NCBI RefSeq assembly: GCF_018812025.1
Contig: NC_063045.1
Coordinates: 49,296,691-49,360,690, forward strand
From: Megalobrama amblycephala
Taxonomy: Eukaryota > Chordata > Actinopteri > Cypriniformes > Xenocyprididae
DNA: 64,000 nucleotides
Direction of reading: 5' to 3'
Both the position numbers and the translations under genes were made by a program. The notes under the pieces were generated by a model, which was not told the origin of the DNA, ran no database searches, and worked only from the letters and a program-made list of their open reading frames with translations. Position 1 is the stretch's first letter; each line of letters opens with the position of its first letter. Of the stretch, positions 37,718 to 49,269 are shown in pieces.

Positions 37718-40700
37718 AACATCAATTTAATTAGTAATCACTGCATCAACAACTACACAATTATTGCTTTTAAAGAAAGCAATTTGCAGTGTAACATCAG
37801 TGTGTTTTGGTCTTCTTCTGGACTGAAGCACAGGCTCTACTCTCCAGCACAACGGTAACCAACAGAAACCCTTCAAATTCCTCTATAACAGAACATTAAA
37901 CACAAACAGATCACCCCTATATCATTGTGTGTAAAAACATAAAATAACACCAGTTTAAACATTTACTCTCCTGATCAGCCATTGAGTTTGCATAAATTCT
38001 TTCTATCAAGTGCAATGTGACTTCACACTAATTTTACAGTTAACCACCAGCAACAGGTTTGCCAATATATTTCTACCGTTTCCATGCTTTAAACTTAATT
38101 TACAGTTAATTACTGTTAAAATACATTTCACTGATGTGTCTTTTTGGCCTGGTTTCACAGACGGGGCTTAGATTAAGCCAGGATTAGGCCTTAGTTCAAT
38201 TAGGGTATTTAGATAGCTTTTATAAACATACCTTAGAAAAAAAAAACATTACTGGTGTGCACCTTGAGACAAAACAATGGCTCTGACATATTTTAACATA
38301 TGTCAGTACAAGTTACAGAAATTTAAACATTGGTTTAAACCAGTGGTCAAACCACATTGGTGGTGGTGGAGGAGGTTCCCCCTTCCATATGTGAAGTGCT
38401 TTGAATACCTAGAAAAGTGCAATATAAATGTAATTAATTATTAATTATTATTATAACTTGCGACCCCCAGTTTGACTTTATTTCTGTCATACGTCTACAG
38501 AAATAACAGAGATTTAGATGTTGATGTTTTATTGAAAATGTTTGGTTACCATTTTGGTGAACCGTGTTTACTTGAGTTGGGCTACTGACTTTTGATTTCT
38601 TAGTATTAGTTCTTTTGGCTGTTGCAATGAATTTGCAAGACATGTTTGCGATAGCAAAAGCAATGAAAAAAAAATGTGAGTTACTAATTGATGATTTTAT
38701 CATCATGTAGCAGCCTGAGTCATTGATCTCAAGGTGTTTAGCCAATATTTTAGAATTTTATGTCATTAATACATTTTAACTTTACTGCATTTGTGATGTT
38801 GTCACATTCAATTATGAAGAATTTTCAAACTTACTGTTCACAAAAAATTTGAAATAAGCTGTCAGTCAAACACACACAGACATCAAGAATCAGCATATGA
38901 ATCTCAACAATGGTGTTAAAAATATTCATGCTGCAATGCATGCTTGGAGTCATGGGTGAGTATTGTCCTGTGCTGGTACCCAGCATGCATTGCGACATGA
39001 AACATTTAATGTCACCATCATTGAGATTCATAAGCTGATTCTTGATGTCTGTGTCTGAATATTATAGTAGTTCGAAATGTTTTGTGCACAACATGTTTTT
39101 AGAGTTCTACAAAACAACTGGGTACCACAATATTGTTGGGTCTCATGCTATAAAGCCAGAAATATCAGAAATATAAAGTAAACATATCAAACAAACCAGA
39201 TTCTGGATGATATTAGTGACTTTGGCCAATCAATACTGTCAACACAACCAACATCACCTGAATGCATTTTCTCTTTTTTTGACAAATGTGCTTTGAAACC
39301 AAACAATCAGCCAAAAACAAAGTGAGATTGAAAAGAAAGTGTTGATTTTATTGCTGTTTATGGATGAGTCATATACCTCTCAGATTTCATCAAAAAATAT
39401 CTTAATTTGTGTTCTGAAGATGATTGAATGTCTTACAGGTATGAAAAGACAAGAGAGTGAGTAATTAATGACTCTTTTTTGGGCATACTAACCCTTTAAT
39501 ATCAAGTGGTCAGATTAACTGATCTCATCCAGAACCCATGTTATTTCTGACAGACATGTGGTTTTACAGCATGAGATCTAACAATATTGTGGTAATCAGT
39601 TGTTTTTACAGCACAAAATGTTTTGAGCTGTTCTAACATTCAGACAGAGACATCAAGAATCAACATATGCATCTCAGTGATGGTGACATTAAATGTTTCA
39701 TGTCACAATGCATGCTGGGTGCTAGCACAAGGACAAAACTCACCCATGACTCCCAGCATGCATTGCAGCATTAATATTTTTATCACCATTGTTGGGATTC
39801 ATATGCTGATTCTTGTTGTCTGTGTCTGTTTGGCTGAAAGCTTATTTCAACAGTGGGTTTGAACATTTTTTGTAACTGATTATGGCAGTATCACAATTGT
39901 GGCAATATAAAGTTAACGTACCTTAACGCTCAATAATGGATTAGATACTGGATGAGCTCGGGCTGCTACAGGATGATTAAATCATCAATAAATAACCCAC
40001 ATGAAAATAGCAAATGTGTTGTATAAATAAGCCAAAAGAACTGATGCTAATAATTTAAAGATCAGTAGCCCAACTCAAGAAAACATCATAATGATAACCA
40101 AACATTTTCAATAAAACATCAACATCTAAATCTTAGGTGTTATTTCTGTAGACGTATGACAGAAATAAAGTCAAATTGGGGGTTGCAAGTTCTGTTGTTA
40201 ACAATGGAGTTCAATGGAACTTGAGACCATAATTAGCTAACGATGCTTTTGGGAAACACACCCCTGGTTAGTAATAAATGAAGCTGGTAATGCTGTTTGT
40301 GGAGTTGTTTAATCCTCTGCTCAGATCTTAAGAGATTTAATGTATTCTTTTATAGTCAGTTCTTGTTTTTTCTCTTTCCTTCAGCGATTCTGCTTAGTAA
40401 CTGCTGGTGTTGTTCACTAATGCTTAATTAATCATTTAATTATCTTTATTAATGGCAATATTGATTCAGTGTTACTTTTACTCTTTGTAGTGTGGACACT
40501 GCAGGGTTTTGCTGTGGGGTTAAAAGGCTTAAAGGTGTCAAATAAAAAGACATCCGTGAAATGTATTTGGCAAACCTGCTGCCAGTAGTTTACTGTAAAA
40601 TTAGTGTGAAGTCAGATTGCATGTAATAGAAAAACTCAATGACTGATCAGGAGAGTAAATGTGTTTTTTTGTTTTTGTTTTTACACACCCCCACACGATG

Positions 40701-40723
40701 ATATAGGGGTGACCTGTTGGTGT

Positions 40724-41503
40724 TTAAAGGGTTAGTTCACCCAAAAATGAAATTTCTGTCATTAATTACTCACCCTCATGTCGGTCCACACCCATAAGAC
40801 CTTTGTTCATCTTCAGAACACAAATTGCGATATTTTTGATAAAATCTGATTGCTTGGTAAGGCCTGCATCACCAGCAATAACACTTCCTTTTTCAATGCC
40901 CAGAAAGCTACTAAGAACATATTTAGAACAGTTCATGTGACTACAGTGGTAATGTCATAAAGCATATCCAGTGATGGGTGATCTCAAAACACTGCTTCAT
41001 GAAGTTTCGAAGCTTTACGAGTGATTTGTTTCAAATCAGAGTGCCAAAATCACATGATTTCAGTAAACGAGGCTTAGTTACTTCATAAGTGTTTTGAAAC
41101 TTCAATAGTTCCTGTGACTCTGGCAGTACACGCTCCAAACCACTGATTTGAAACAAATGATTTGTTAAGATTCAAAGCTTCATGAAGCAGTGTTTTGAAA
41201 TCGCCCATCATTAGATATTGTGGAATAAAGCTGCTGTTTTTTATTTTTGGCGCACAAAAAAGTATTCTCATTACTTTATAATATTAGGTTGAAGCACTGT
41301 AGTCACATGAACTGTTTTAAATATGTTTTTAGTAGCTTTATGGGCATTGAAAAAAGGAATGTTATTGCTGGCAAAGCAATAGATTTTATCAAAAAAACAT
41401 TAATTTGTGTTCCAAAGATGAACAATGGACTCACAGGTGTGGAACGACATGAGGGTGAGTAATTATGACATAATTATCATTTTTGGGTGAACTAACCCTT
41501 TAA
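40724..41503. mobile_element. GGGTTAGTTCACCC MITE, copy g, in right fold-back arm
   Basis: Starts TTAAAGGGTTAGTTCACCC and ends GGGTGAACTAACCCTTTAA. The left arm of the fold-back has no such element; there the corresponding place reads GAACATTAAACAC at 37891-37902 with a single TTAA. A further ~245-bp palindrome (GTGATGGGTGAT...ATCGCCCATCAT) is nested at about 40972-41216. Confidence 0.88.
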
Positions 41504-42343
41504 TGTTCTGTTTTGGCAGAATTTAAAGGGTTTCTGTTGTCTGTTTTGTGTGGTTACCGTTGTGCTGGAGAGTATAGCCTGTGCTCTACCAAGAAACACT
41601 GATGTTACGCTGCATGTTGCTTTCTTTAAAAGCAGTAACTGTGTAGTTGCTGATGTTTGTTGTTTGCTAACTAATTCATTTTTAATTATTTTTAGTTCAT
41701 TTTAGTTAAATTTTTTTTTTATTTGTTTTGTTTACTTCAAGAGTCTTTCTTAGATAATTGAAATGAAGTTCACAGTTTTAATATGCTCACATTATTTGTA
41801 CACTATTTTAGTTTATAAGCTTTAAATGCATTTTATGGTAGTTGGTTTCTGAATTAACTTGTTTTAATTTAGTTCAACTGAGCTCTCAGCATTTTACGGT
41901 AAAAAACTGTAAAACAACAGTACTTTGCATGTGAAGCTGCTGCCAGTTAATTACTGAAAATTTACACTGCAAAGCGTTACAGTGAATCTAAAACCAGCAA
42001 ACCAGTTTAGTCCAGCAGAGGACAGTCTGTAACAGTGAGATCAACTGTCAGCTTCCACTTTAGATTCAGTGTGTGTTGGTTAAACTGCATTTTGTCCCGA
42101 AATAGCTGATAGGATAAGCTGTGTACCGGGAACAGTTTTTCCACACTCAGATATTTTGTTTCAAAAGGTACTAAATGTGCCATCATGAAGCAGAAGAGAG
42201 TTGAAGAGAGAAGAAAGTTCTAGAGGCCCTCCCACCAGGAAGCGCATCAGTTTAGTGGTGATGTTATCTGTGATCCTAAAAATGATCAGAGAGCAGTCAC
42301 ACCAACAGCTCTGAGACAGACCCACAGTTCATACTCGGAGAAC

Positions 42344-42804
42344 ATGTATGCTGATGTGATGGAAAACATTTTCTTGCTAGTCCTGGTCACTCTTCTCAGC
42401 GTTGTTCAGAATGGTAAGACATTTCGATTTTGCTCTTTTTTTGTTGTATAGTTTAATGATGTTTATGCTGAATGTGTATGCAAATCAACTTTGAACACAT
42501 TGTTTTGTGTTTATACATCTAGCAGGAATTAGTCCATAATGTAGCCTACATAAACATGCAAATTCATTAAAATAACCATAACACCTCATCTCTAATATAC
42601 CGACTTCTCCTCTAGTGTTCTTCGCCCTAAAGGTTGAAAAAGAGTGCACAGGTCTTAATTCTAAACAACATTCTACAGCTTTTGAGCGCTTGTCCTGTGC
42701 AAAGTGAGTACCACTGATTCAAGTTTCTCCACTCTGTTCATCCCTTATAGAATTTTACTGAAATCATTTGAGATTAGCAATGAGTATAAGCACCAAAAAA
42801 GAGT

Positions 42805-42845
<41 letters not shown>

Positions 42846-45784
42846 TGAAGAACCCATTCATGAAATAGTGTTGGTGTGGTTTTTTTGCAAAACAGCTCCA
42901 CATTTTCCTGTTGCTGGTGAAACTGACTTCCTGATTTATTTACATAATCCTAATGTTGCAAAATGGTTGCACTGGTCTGTCTGTAACTGAGCCAATAAAT
43001 GTACTTTTACTTTTTTTTTTATTTAAACACATTTCTTAACATGTTTCTTGCTTTAAAGTAAATTGGGTTAATTTTTGGTAAATTATGAGTGTGGACATAA
43101 GGGGGAAAAATGCAGAAAAAAGTATCTGGCCCTATTATGTTTCTACATATTTTTCATTTTTACTTTTTAAAAGATCTACTTCCAGTAAGACCTGTATTTT
43201 TATTATGTGTTTTTTTTTTTTTTTTTTTTAAATATATATTTTAAATATGCAGAATATACCAAACTGACAGCATTTATTATCAAATGCATATCTAGGCTGT
43301 TGGTTTCTGGTTTGGTAGTTTGTCTCAATAGATGCAATCATAAAAGTGTCATTAGCCACCACCAGAGAGGAAGTAACAACTCTTTCATAAGATTTCCTAA
43401 AGCTACAGGAAGTCAGAACTGACAGGACGTTTTTATCTGTATTTGGTCAAATAGAATACCAGCTGCGTGAATGAGTTAAAGGGATAGTTCACCCAAAAAT
43501 GAAAATTTGATGTTTATCTGCTTACCCTCAGCGCATCCAAGATGTAGGTGACTTTGTTTCTTCAGTAGACCACAAATGATGATTTTTAACTCCAACCGTT
43601 GCGGTCTGACAGTCAAATAATGCGAGTGGATGGGAACTTCTACTATAAGAGTAAATAAAACATTGCATAAACCGCGTTCAGCATTCGCTTAGTGAGGTCT
43701 GATCGCGCTCTGACAGCGGCAGTGATGTCTCGCGCATATACTTCATTGAGAGCGAGACATCACTGCCGCTGTCAGAGCGCGATCAGACCTTAAGTGCTGC
43801 ACACGGTTGGACATAGTGGTGTATTAGAGTTAAAAAATGGTATAAATACTGTTCTGTTTCTCGCACAAACCGATCGTTTCGTGTCTAAGGACATCAATGT
43901 GTTGTCACAATCCGCAGGGTTTAATTTGGACTTGTCTATGCAAGTTTTATTTACTCTTATAGTAGAAGTTCCCATCCACTAGCATTATTTGACTTACAGA
44001 CGGCAACGGTTGGAGTTAAAAATCATCATTTGTGTTCTACTGAAGAAACAAAGTCACCTACATCTTGGATGCGCTGGGGGTAAGCAGATAAACATCAAAT
44101 TTTCATTTTTGGGTGAACTATCCCTTTAACAGAGATTTTAAGAGTTTCTGAAAATGTATAAAGTTTACATAAAGTGATGCTTATTATTGTAAATGAACTG
44201 CATAATTATTTATGTACTTACTGTTTTCTCACCATTTAAGTCGAAACTGCATGGACACATACCCCACATTTCTGGCAGTACTGTGGTGCGCTGGTATCTG
44301 CCTCAGCCAAGGTACGTGATTTAATTCACACCAACACTTTCATCAAAATAAATAAATAAATAAATAAATAATAAAAAAAATAATAAAAAAATCACATTTC
44401 TTTACCATATTCTGACTAAATGAACACTTAATCACAAGATTTTAGAAATAAATTGTTATTTTTTTATCGATGGTGGAAGATAACACACCAAAGAAACTGA
44501 CCCTTTTGTAATGTAGTAGAAATGGTTTGCATTTCTCTGCTAATAATTCATGTTATGACCCATATGCAAATATCTGTCAACATAATAATAAAAAAGTAAT
44601 CGCGTTGCTAAGCAACCGACGCCTACATAATGCACGTCAGCCACAGTAAAAATACATATGAGTCAGAAAATTACCTCTACACTAACTGTACATTCATTTC
44701 TTGGGAACAAAAATATATTTAATACATTTAATATAAAAATGTTTTACTAAAGTTCCTATTAAGTTATAAAAACGTTATTTTATAACGTTCATGGTTTTAA
44801 AGTTGTTGTTTTTTTTAGTTATGTCAACATCATTTTGCAAACATTATGGGAACATTTAATAATGTTCAGACAAGATTTAAAAGAAACAAACATGTGTAAC
44901 ATTTAAAAAAACAAAACAAATGAACGTCCAATTAAAAATTTTCAGGGGAAACAAATCCATGAATGATGTATAAATGTTGTGCTAATGTTTTGAAAAATAC
45001 CAGATAACTTTGAAAGAAAGTTCTGTTAACCTTACTGGAAGAATGTTTGTTTATAACTTTGAGAGAACCTTTCCAGAACGTTATCTGAACGTTCCCTGTT
45101 AGCTGGGTAGTCCATATAACTATAATAAGAACACATTTTATAACAATAAACCATTTTTGTTACAGCTCCAGCTGCCTTTGCTGGCATTCTCTACCTTGTG
45201 GTCCGGCAGAAGTACTTTGTTGGCTACATGGGGCAGACTTGCCAGAGGTAAGATTTCAAAACTTAAAAATCCATAACTGTGAACAAATAAATCATTTTGG
45301 ACATTTTTTTCTTGTTCTGAAGTTGCATTAAAGTCAACTGAAACTTTGTCGACTTTTACAGTAAGCTAGCTTTTTCTTAAGATACTAACCTCAAAACTAC
45401 ATGAAACAGACAAATGTGGGCTGTTCTGCATTCCAACATCATTAGATGTTCATCATTAGATAATCTCCACTAAATCCACTGAACCATTGCAAATGGGCTG
45501 AACGTTGATAAGATCACTGTGTCAATACAGTTTTAACCCTGGATATTGCTTTATACAAACAAATTTTGAGATTTTCACCAACCAGATTTGTTGACAGATA
45601 TTCTTCTTCTATGTCTGACAGCATTCCTGGCTTCCTGTTCGGGAAACGAATTCTCTTTTTCCTGTCACTCATGTGCATTGTGGGAATCATAAATCACCTG
45701 ATGCTCAACTATGGCGGCAGTGACTACAAAGAATACATTCAGACCATCACCAAAGCAGCGTCAACCCTTCTGCTCTTGCCCTGA
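42344..45784 (+). CDS. alox5ap: alox5ap, arachidonate 5-lipoxygenase-activating protein (FLAP)
   Basis: Integral nuclear-envelope/ER protein of the MAPEG superfamily that presents arachidonic acid to 5-lipoxygenase for leukotriene synthesis. Five exons: 42344-42413, 42616-42703, 44241-44311, 45166-45247, 45622-45784. Phases close to give 157 aa (human 161). Four hydrophobic segments are visible, at about 8-29, 61-77, 78-91 and 113-131. Family signatures include SVVQN, CxDxYPTFLAVLW, QAPAAFAG and VRQKYFVGYMGQ, then PGFLFGKRI and a C-terminus ending TLLLLP. The five-exon structure equals that of mammals. The human MDQE N-terminus is replaced by MYADVMEN. LTC4S and MGST2 are relatives but lack this YPTFLAVLW context. 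alox5ap is convergent with the next gene. Confidence 0.96.
42808..42841. repeat. (AT)17 microsatellite
   Basis: Short AT array in alox5ap intron 2. Confidence 0.95.
43476..44129. mobile_element. GGGATAGTTCACCC palindromic TTAA element, copy h
   Basis: Almost the whole 654 bp is a palindrome: TTAAAGGGATAGTTCACCC and TTTGATGTTTATCTGCTTACC on the left are mirrored by GGTAAGCAGATAAACATC and GGGTGAACTATCCCTTTAA on the right. A perfect 39-bp-arm hairpin sits at its centre. It lies in alox5ap intron 2. The subfamily differs internally from copies a-g. Confidence 0.88.
43695..43790. repeat. Perfect 39-bp inverted repeat, 18-nt loop
   Basis: 43695-43733 is the exact reverse complement of 43752-43790. 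The arms are GC-rich (containing GCGCTCTGACAGCGGCAGTG), unlike the AT-rich surroundings. It is the centre of the palindromic element at 43476-44129. Confidence 0.93.
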
Positions 45785-46036
45785 ACTGTGCAAGACAGAT
45801 TTAACTCTCCCTGAGCTGAAAGAGTAGAGTGCAAACACATGGGCGTAGATAAACTCTTTCAGTTAATGGTTTGTCACTTAGTCAGAGGATGTGGCAAGGA
45901 AAAAGTAAAGCATTGATCACATTGATAGTCACAAAAGCATTTAATTGCAAAATGTTATATACATATTATAAACATTTACAAATCAACACAAACTTTGACT
46001 AGTACTATCCCAGGATAAGGTATTTGATGAAATGTT

Positions 46037-46535
46037 TTAAAGGGGTCATATAATGGTTTAGTTTTTTCCCCCTGAGGTCAACTTACAAGGTTAGTTTAGT
46101 TTTTCATGACCATTTTCACACCTCTCTCTCTCTCTGAATTGGTCAGTTTCTGTTACTGTGTCTTTAAATAGCACAATCTGCTCATGCACAGGATTGCAGC
46201 TTTCCTGTTGTGTGAAATATATTTCAGCATAATTAACAGCCTCTTTGCAACGTCTTCATTACATAACAGGATTATAAAATAATCAATGCTTCAATGTGTC
46301 AAGATTAGACTGAAATTATCAGGGTCCTATGCACAAGTCTCTAACAATAATCTGGAAGTATGTGCAGAGCAGTTGGTGCTACACACAGCCAGAAACAGCA
46401 CAAGAAATGTGTGAACTTAGAGGGTAATGCGACGTTTTACTCTGTGTGACATCAGAAAGTTGCAGAATTAACCAGATTGTTTTCACCCAGACAATTATCC
46501 TAAAAGGATGTTGCCTCCTGATATGACCCATTTAA
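46037..46535. mobile_element. TTAA-flanked element downstream of alox5ap
   Basis: TTAAAGGGGTCATATAATGG on the left and CTGATATGACCCATTTAA on the right form an imperfect inverted pair with TTAA edges. It lies between the alox5ap stop and the shared poly(A) region, so it may be transcribed as alox5ap 3' UTR. Confidence 0.7.
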
Positions 46536-46725
46536 AGCAATGAATGTACTTACTGTTTGGGCACTTTTGCATAAAGTAACCCATTTTTAAAAAGTACTGT
46601 AACTACCATGAGTTTGTGAGGATTTATGAAATTGACCTTTCTGCTTCAACAGAATTAAAATTAAGATTAAATTCCAGTGATCTCCATTTCTTTATGATCT
46701 TATGTATTATTACTAACATGAGCAA

Positions 46726-46739
46726 AATAAAGTTTTATT
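46726..46739. terminator. Back-to-back poly(A) signals for alox5ap and medag
   Basis: AATAAA at 46726-46731 on the plus strand and AATAAA on the minus strand (TTTATT at 46734-46739) are separated by 2 bp. alox5ap enters from the left and medag from the right, so one short site could end both convergent transcripts. Use by both is inferred. Confidence 0.6.
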
Positions 46740-46855
46740 TACAGTAAAACAGTCGCTTTAATGAGTTCATAGTCTCCTTATCTGTGGGTTTCAATTCCAC
46801 AGACTGAAGTTCTCAGTAGATATTTGCTCTCACAACAACATTTTGGGTGTTGACC

Positions 46856-48066
46856 TCATCTCCCATGATAAGAGATCTGCAAAATCAAATTTCCAGTCAT
46901 ACTCTCAACACTATACACCCATCAGAGAGGCCTGCTGAATTATTAAAACAAACCTTGAAGTGTCGTTTGCTGAAGCCAAACCTGTAGGGAAAGTCAAAAA
47001 GGGCGTCAGAACGGTACTTGATGGTGAAATGCGTGTCTTTCCAAACGGGTTTCACCTTTTCTGCATCAACAATGATGTGAAAGTTCTCACCAACCCATCC
47101 CTGTAGTGCAGCACTAACATCAACCTTAAAAAAAGCATTCACTTTTCAGTATTTTTTTTTTACCTTGCCAAAAAAAATAACACTAAACTTGTACATCATA
47201 AACCATAAACAAGTCTCCATCACAGAGGAACTCACATCAACTGTATAGCTCTCTCCAGCAACAGATGAAATAGTCAGGTCTAAACCTCTCTCTATCTCCC
47301 ATTTGATCATTGGATGACTGCCATTGATCGCCACCACATAATATCCGAGAGCTGCATACAATAATAAGAAGGGTGAGGCATTTGACTTTACAAATACAAT
47401 ATGCTACTGTGTCAGAGTTTAATAATGATTTCACTGACATATACCTCTTGCATTTCCTGTTGACTCACACTTTAGTGATTGTTAATATCAATGTGACCAT
47501 AAATATCACTGTTTCAAGTACATATTAAAATAGAAACCCTTAATTATGTTTTCTGTGGGGTTTTTTAAGGTAATGTTTGAGTTACAGAAGCAGGTCAAAT
47601 GCTTCCACTGTGGGAAATAATAGTAGTATTAATAAATCATACATACCTGGAACTTCTCTTTTTGTCTTTTCTTCGACCTTAGTATTGCTGCATGCAGACA
47701 CAAGTAAGTATATTGTCTTTGAGGTTAGCTGTCGTCTCAAATCTGTGCACTCTCCTAAAGTACGTACTGTGATTTTCCTAAAATGTCCATGAGGAGTTAC
47801 AAAAAGCACGTTACATCTAAACATGTATATTCTCATATCACATATACGTTATTTAAATCCATTTACCTTCCTGGAGAATTACAGAAAATCACTTTTCCCT
47901 TGCTAGACTGGATTTCATCGATGAACACGCAGCTCTTCTCCTGATCCCACTTCACGAGTGTGCAGCCCGCGCGACGCTCGGCAGTGAATCCATGAGGAGG
48001 GCTGTTTACAAACGACTCTAGCTCGATAACGTCCATAACAAACTGCGAAATGATGTTTTTCTGCAT
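46856..48066 (-). CDS. medag: medag-like, mesenteric estrogen-dependent adipogenesis homologue
   Basis: Five exons: 48066-47867, 47777-47647, 47351-47236, 47124-46954, 46876-46856. Phases close to give 212 aa. The central part resembles mammalian MEDAG: the stretch around HPMIKWEIERGLDL then TISSVAGESY, and later YRSDALFDFPYRFGFS, parallel the mammalian HPKIRRQIEQGMD, VISSVIGESY and KADALFDFFYWFGLS blocks. No signal peptide, membrane segment or catalytic motif is visible; MEDAG has no assigned biochemical activity but is reported to promote adipocyte differentiation. The N-terminus is not GC-rich as in mammals, and the C-terminus stops about 70 residues earlier because the last exon adds only ISYHGR then TGA. 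Another start at Met11 is possible. Orthology rests on the central blocks plus the neighbourhood (next to alox5ap). Confidence 0.8.
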
Positions 48067-48489
48067 GTTATTTCTTTTTTAACTTCTTGAGGAGAGACCC
48101 AAGTGAACGTCCAGCTCATGAATCGCCCTTCGCTTTGGTTGGTTTGGTGGGTGTGGAGCTGGTTTATGAATCTATGGGCATAAAAGGCACTTGAGTCACT
48201 GACTCATAGTTCATTATGACGGGAAGTTTGAGTTTTATCACATGTATTACTGTTATATAGAGGGGTTAAGTGCTCCATACCCAGGCGTCCTCTTTTTAAA
48301 CAGCAAACAGTTTTAAATCATGGCAGATTTTAGTGATTTAGAACATCTTTCCTATTAGTGTTTTAGGTCAGTTTACACTTCAGTGGTGCAACAGCGTTTC
48401 CCTGAGAGAAGACAAAAATGTTCCCTTCGGAACATTGAAGTCATTCCCCTGCAGGGGGGAAAAAACCCAGTTTAAGCCAGTCTAAGATT

Positions 48490-48620
48490 CTTTGCGGATT
48501 GTCAGGGTTGAGTTTCCCGAAAGCATCGTTAGCCAAATATGGTCCTCCTAAGTCCCATTGAACTCTATTGGAAACGATGGAACTTGCGACCATAGTTCTC
48601 TTTGGGAAACGCACCCCAGG
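48490..48620. repeat. TTTCCCGAAAGCATCGTTAGCC repeat
   Basis: Short palindromic repeat: GTTTCCCGAAAGCATCGTTAG on the left, ACCATAGTTC...TTTGGGAAACGCACCCC on the right. A partial relative is at about 40195-40265 inside the fold-back element (AACGATGCTTTTGGGAAACAC). Common in teleosts. Confidence 0.6.
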
Positions 48621-48907
48621 CTGATCTGTGGATGGTTGTAGAGGTTTGGGAGCGTTTTAGGCTGGAATATCCAACTGAACACCAGTTTGGCCAGGCTGAA
48701 ACATGAACTTGTAAACAGCAAACTCGTTATGTATACTTGTATACACGTATCCTATATGATCCTCCAAACAAATGGAAACAAGTATATTGATAGTTTTAAC
48801 TTACAGTGTCAGTTTTACAAAAAAATCTGCATATTTCTTTCTATTTCCCTTCCCCAAAATTTCCTCTTACTCAATGCAGACAATGATGATGCAGGTTTTG
48901 CACAATT

Positions 48908-49036
48908 TCAAGCTGTTCCAGCTCCAGCTGGTTTAGGTGGTTGAACAAACTGCAAGACAGTAGAGCTGTTCGTGGCCTGATTAACCACAACAGCCTGAAC
49001 TGATTGACCAACTTTTAGACTGTTATGACCTGCCAT
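48908..49036 (-). pseudogene. Possible relic exon, 42-codon open frame
   Basis: The reverse strand reads MAGHNSLKVGQSVQAVVVNQ and ends GAGTA then TGA, 42 aa. It is preceded by an acceptor-like CATTTTAG a few bases upstream and followed about 40 bp downstream by a donor-like GA|GTAAGAGG, with the stop between them. The composition (Val, Gln, Ser, Pro) looks coding, unlike the surrounding AT-rich DNA. I do not recognise the protein. It could be the first exon of a decayed gene, a small gene, or chance. Confidence 0.25.
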
Positions 49037-49269
49037 TTCCACTAAAATATAAAACAAATGTTATGGTAATGGTTTATGTTTTTGATTTTTATATTATTTA
49101 CCCTGGATTCTACTCAGAAAAAAAGCAATTCCAGTTGGTCAGATCAAGACATCTAAACCAAGTTTTTAAATGGTTTATGCATTTAAAAAAAAAAAAAAAA
49201 AAAAAAGTTCACCTTTGGGTAAACTCATTTTCTTATTAAATGATCAATAACTAGATACATTACCGTTTA

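Larger units (their letters stand above)
37027..41974. mobile_element. Giant fold-back (inverted-repeat) element, ~5 kb
   Basis: The left half reads as the diverged reverse complement of the right half. Matching pairs, outside to inside: 37030-37120 with 41880-41974; 37740-37865 with 41525-41660; 37900-38140 with 40545-40720; 38462-38600 with 40060-40190; 38870-39060 with 39640-39850. The arms carry different later insertions: 37316-37717 in the left arm, 40724-41503 in the right. The 38870-39060 and 39640-39850 segments are themselves palindromes (GACATCAAGAATCA at one end, TGATTCTTGATGTC at the other). A scrap of the GGGTTAGTTCACCC family lies near the centre (39372-39500). No transposase frame was found; ACTGTAAAA/TTTTACAGT motifs occur near the ends. 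It fills the uspl1-alox5ap gap. Confidence 0.8.

Noticed and set aside
43790..43982. Pair of ~60-codon frames on both strands
   Set aside because: They lie in the palindromic element at 43476-44129; mirror frames are expected in a palindrome.
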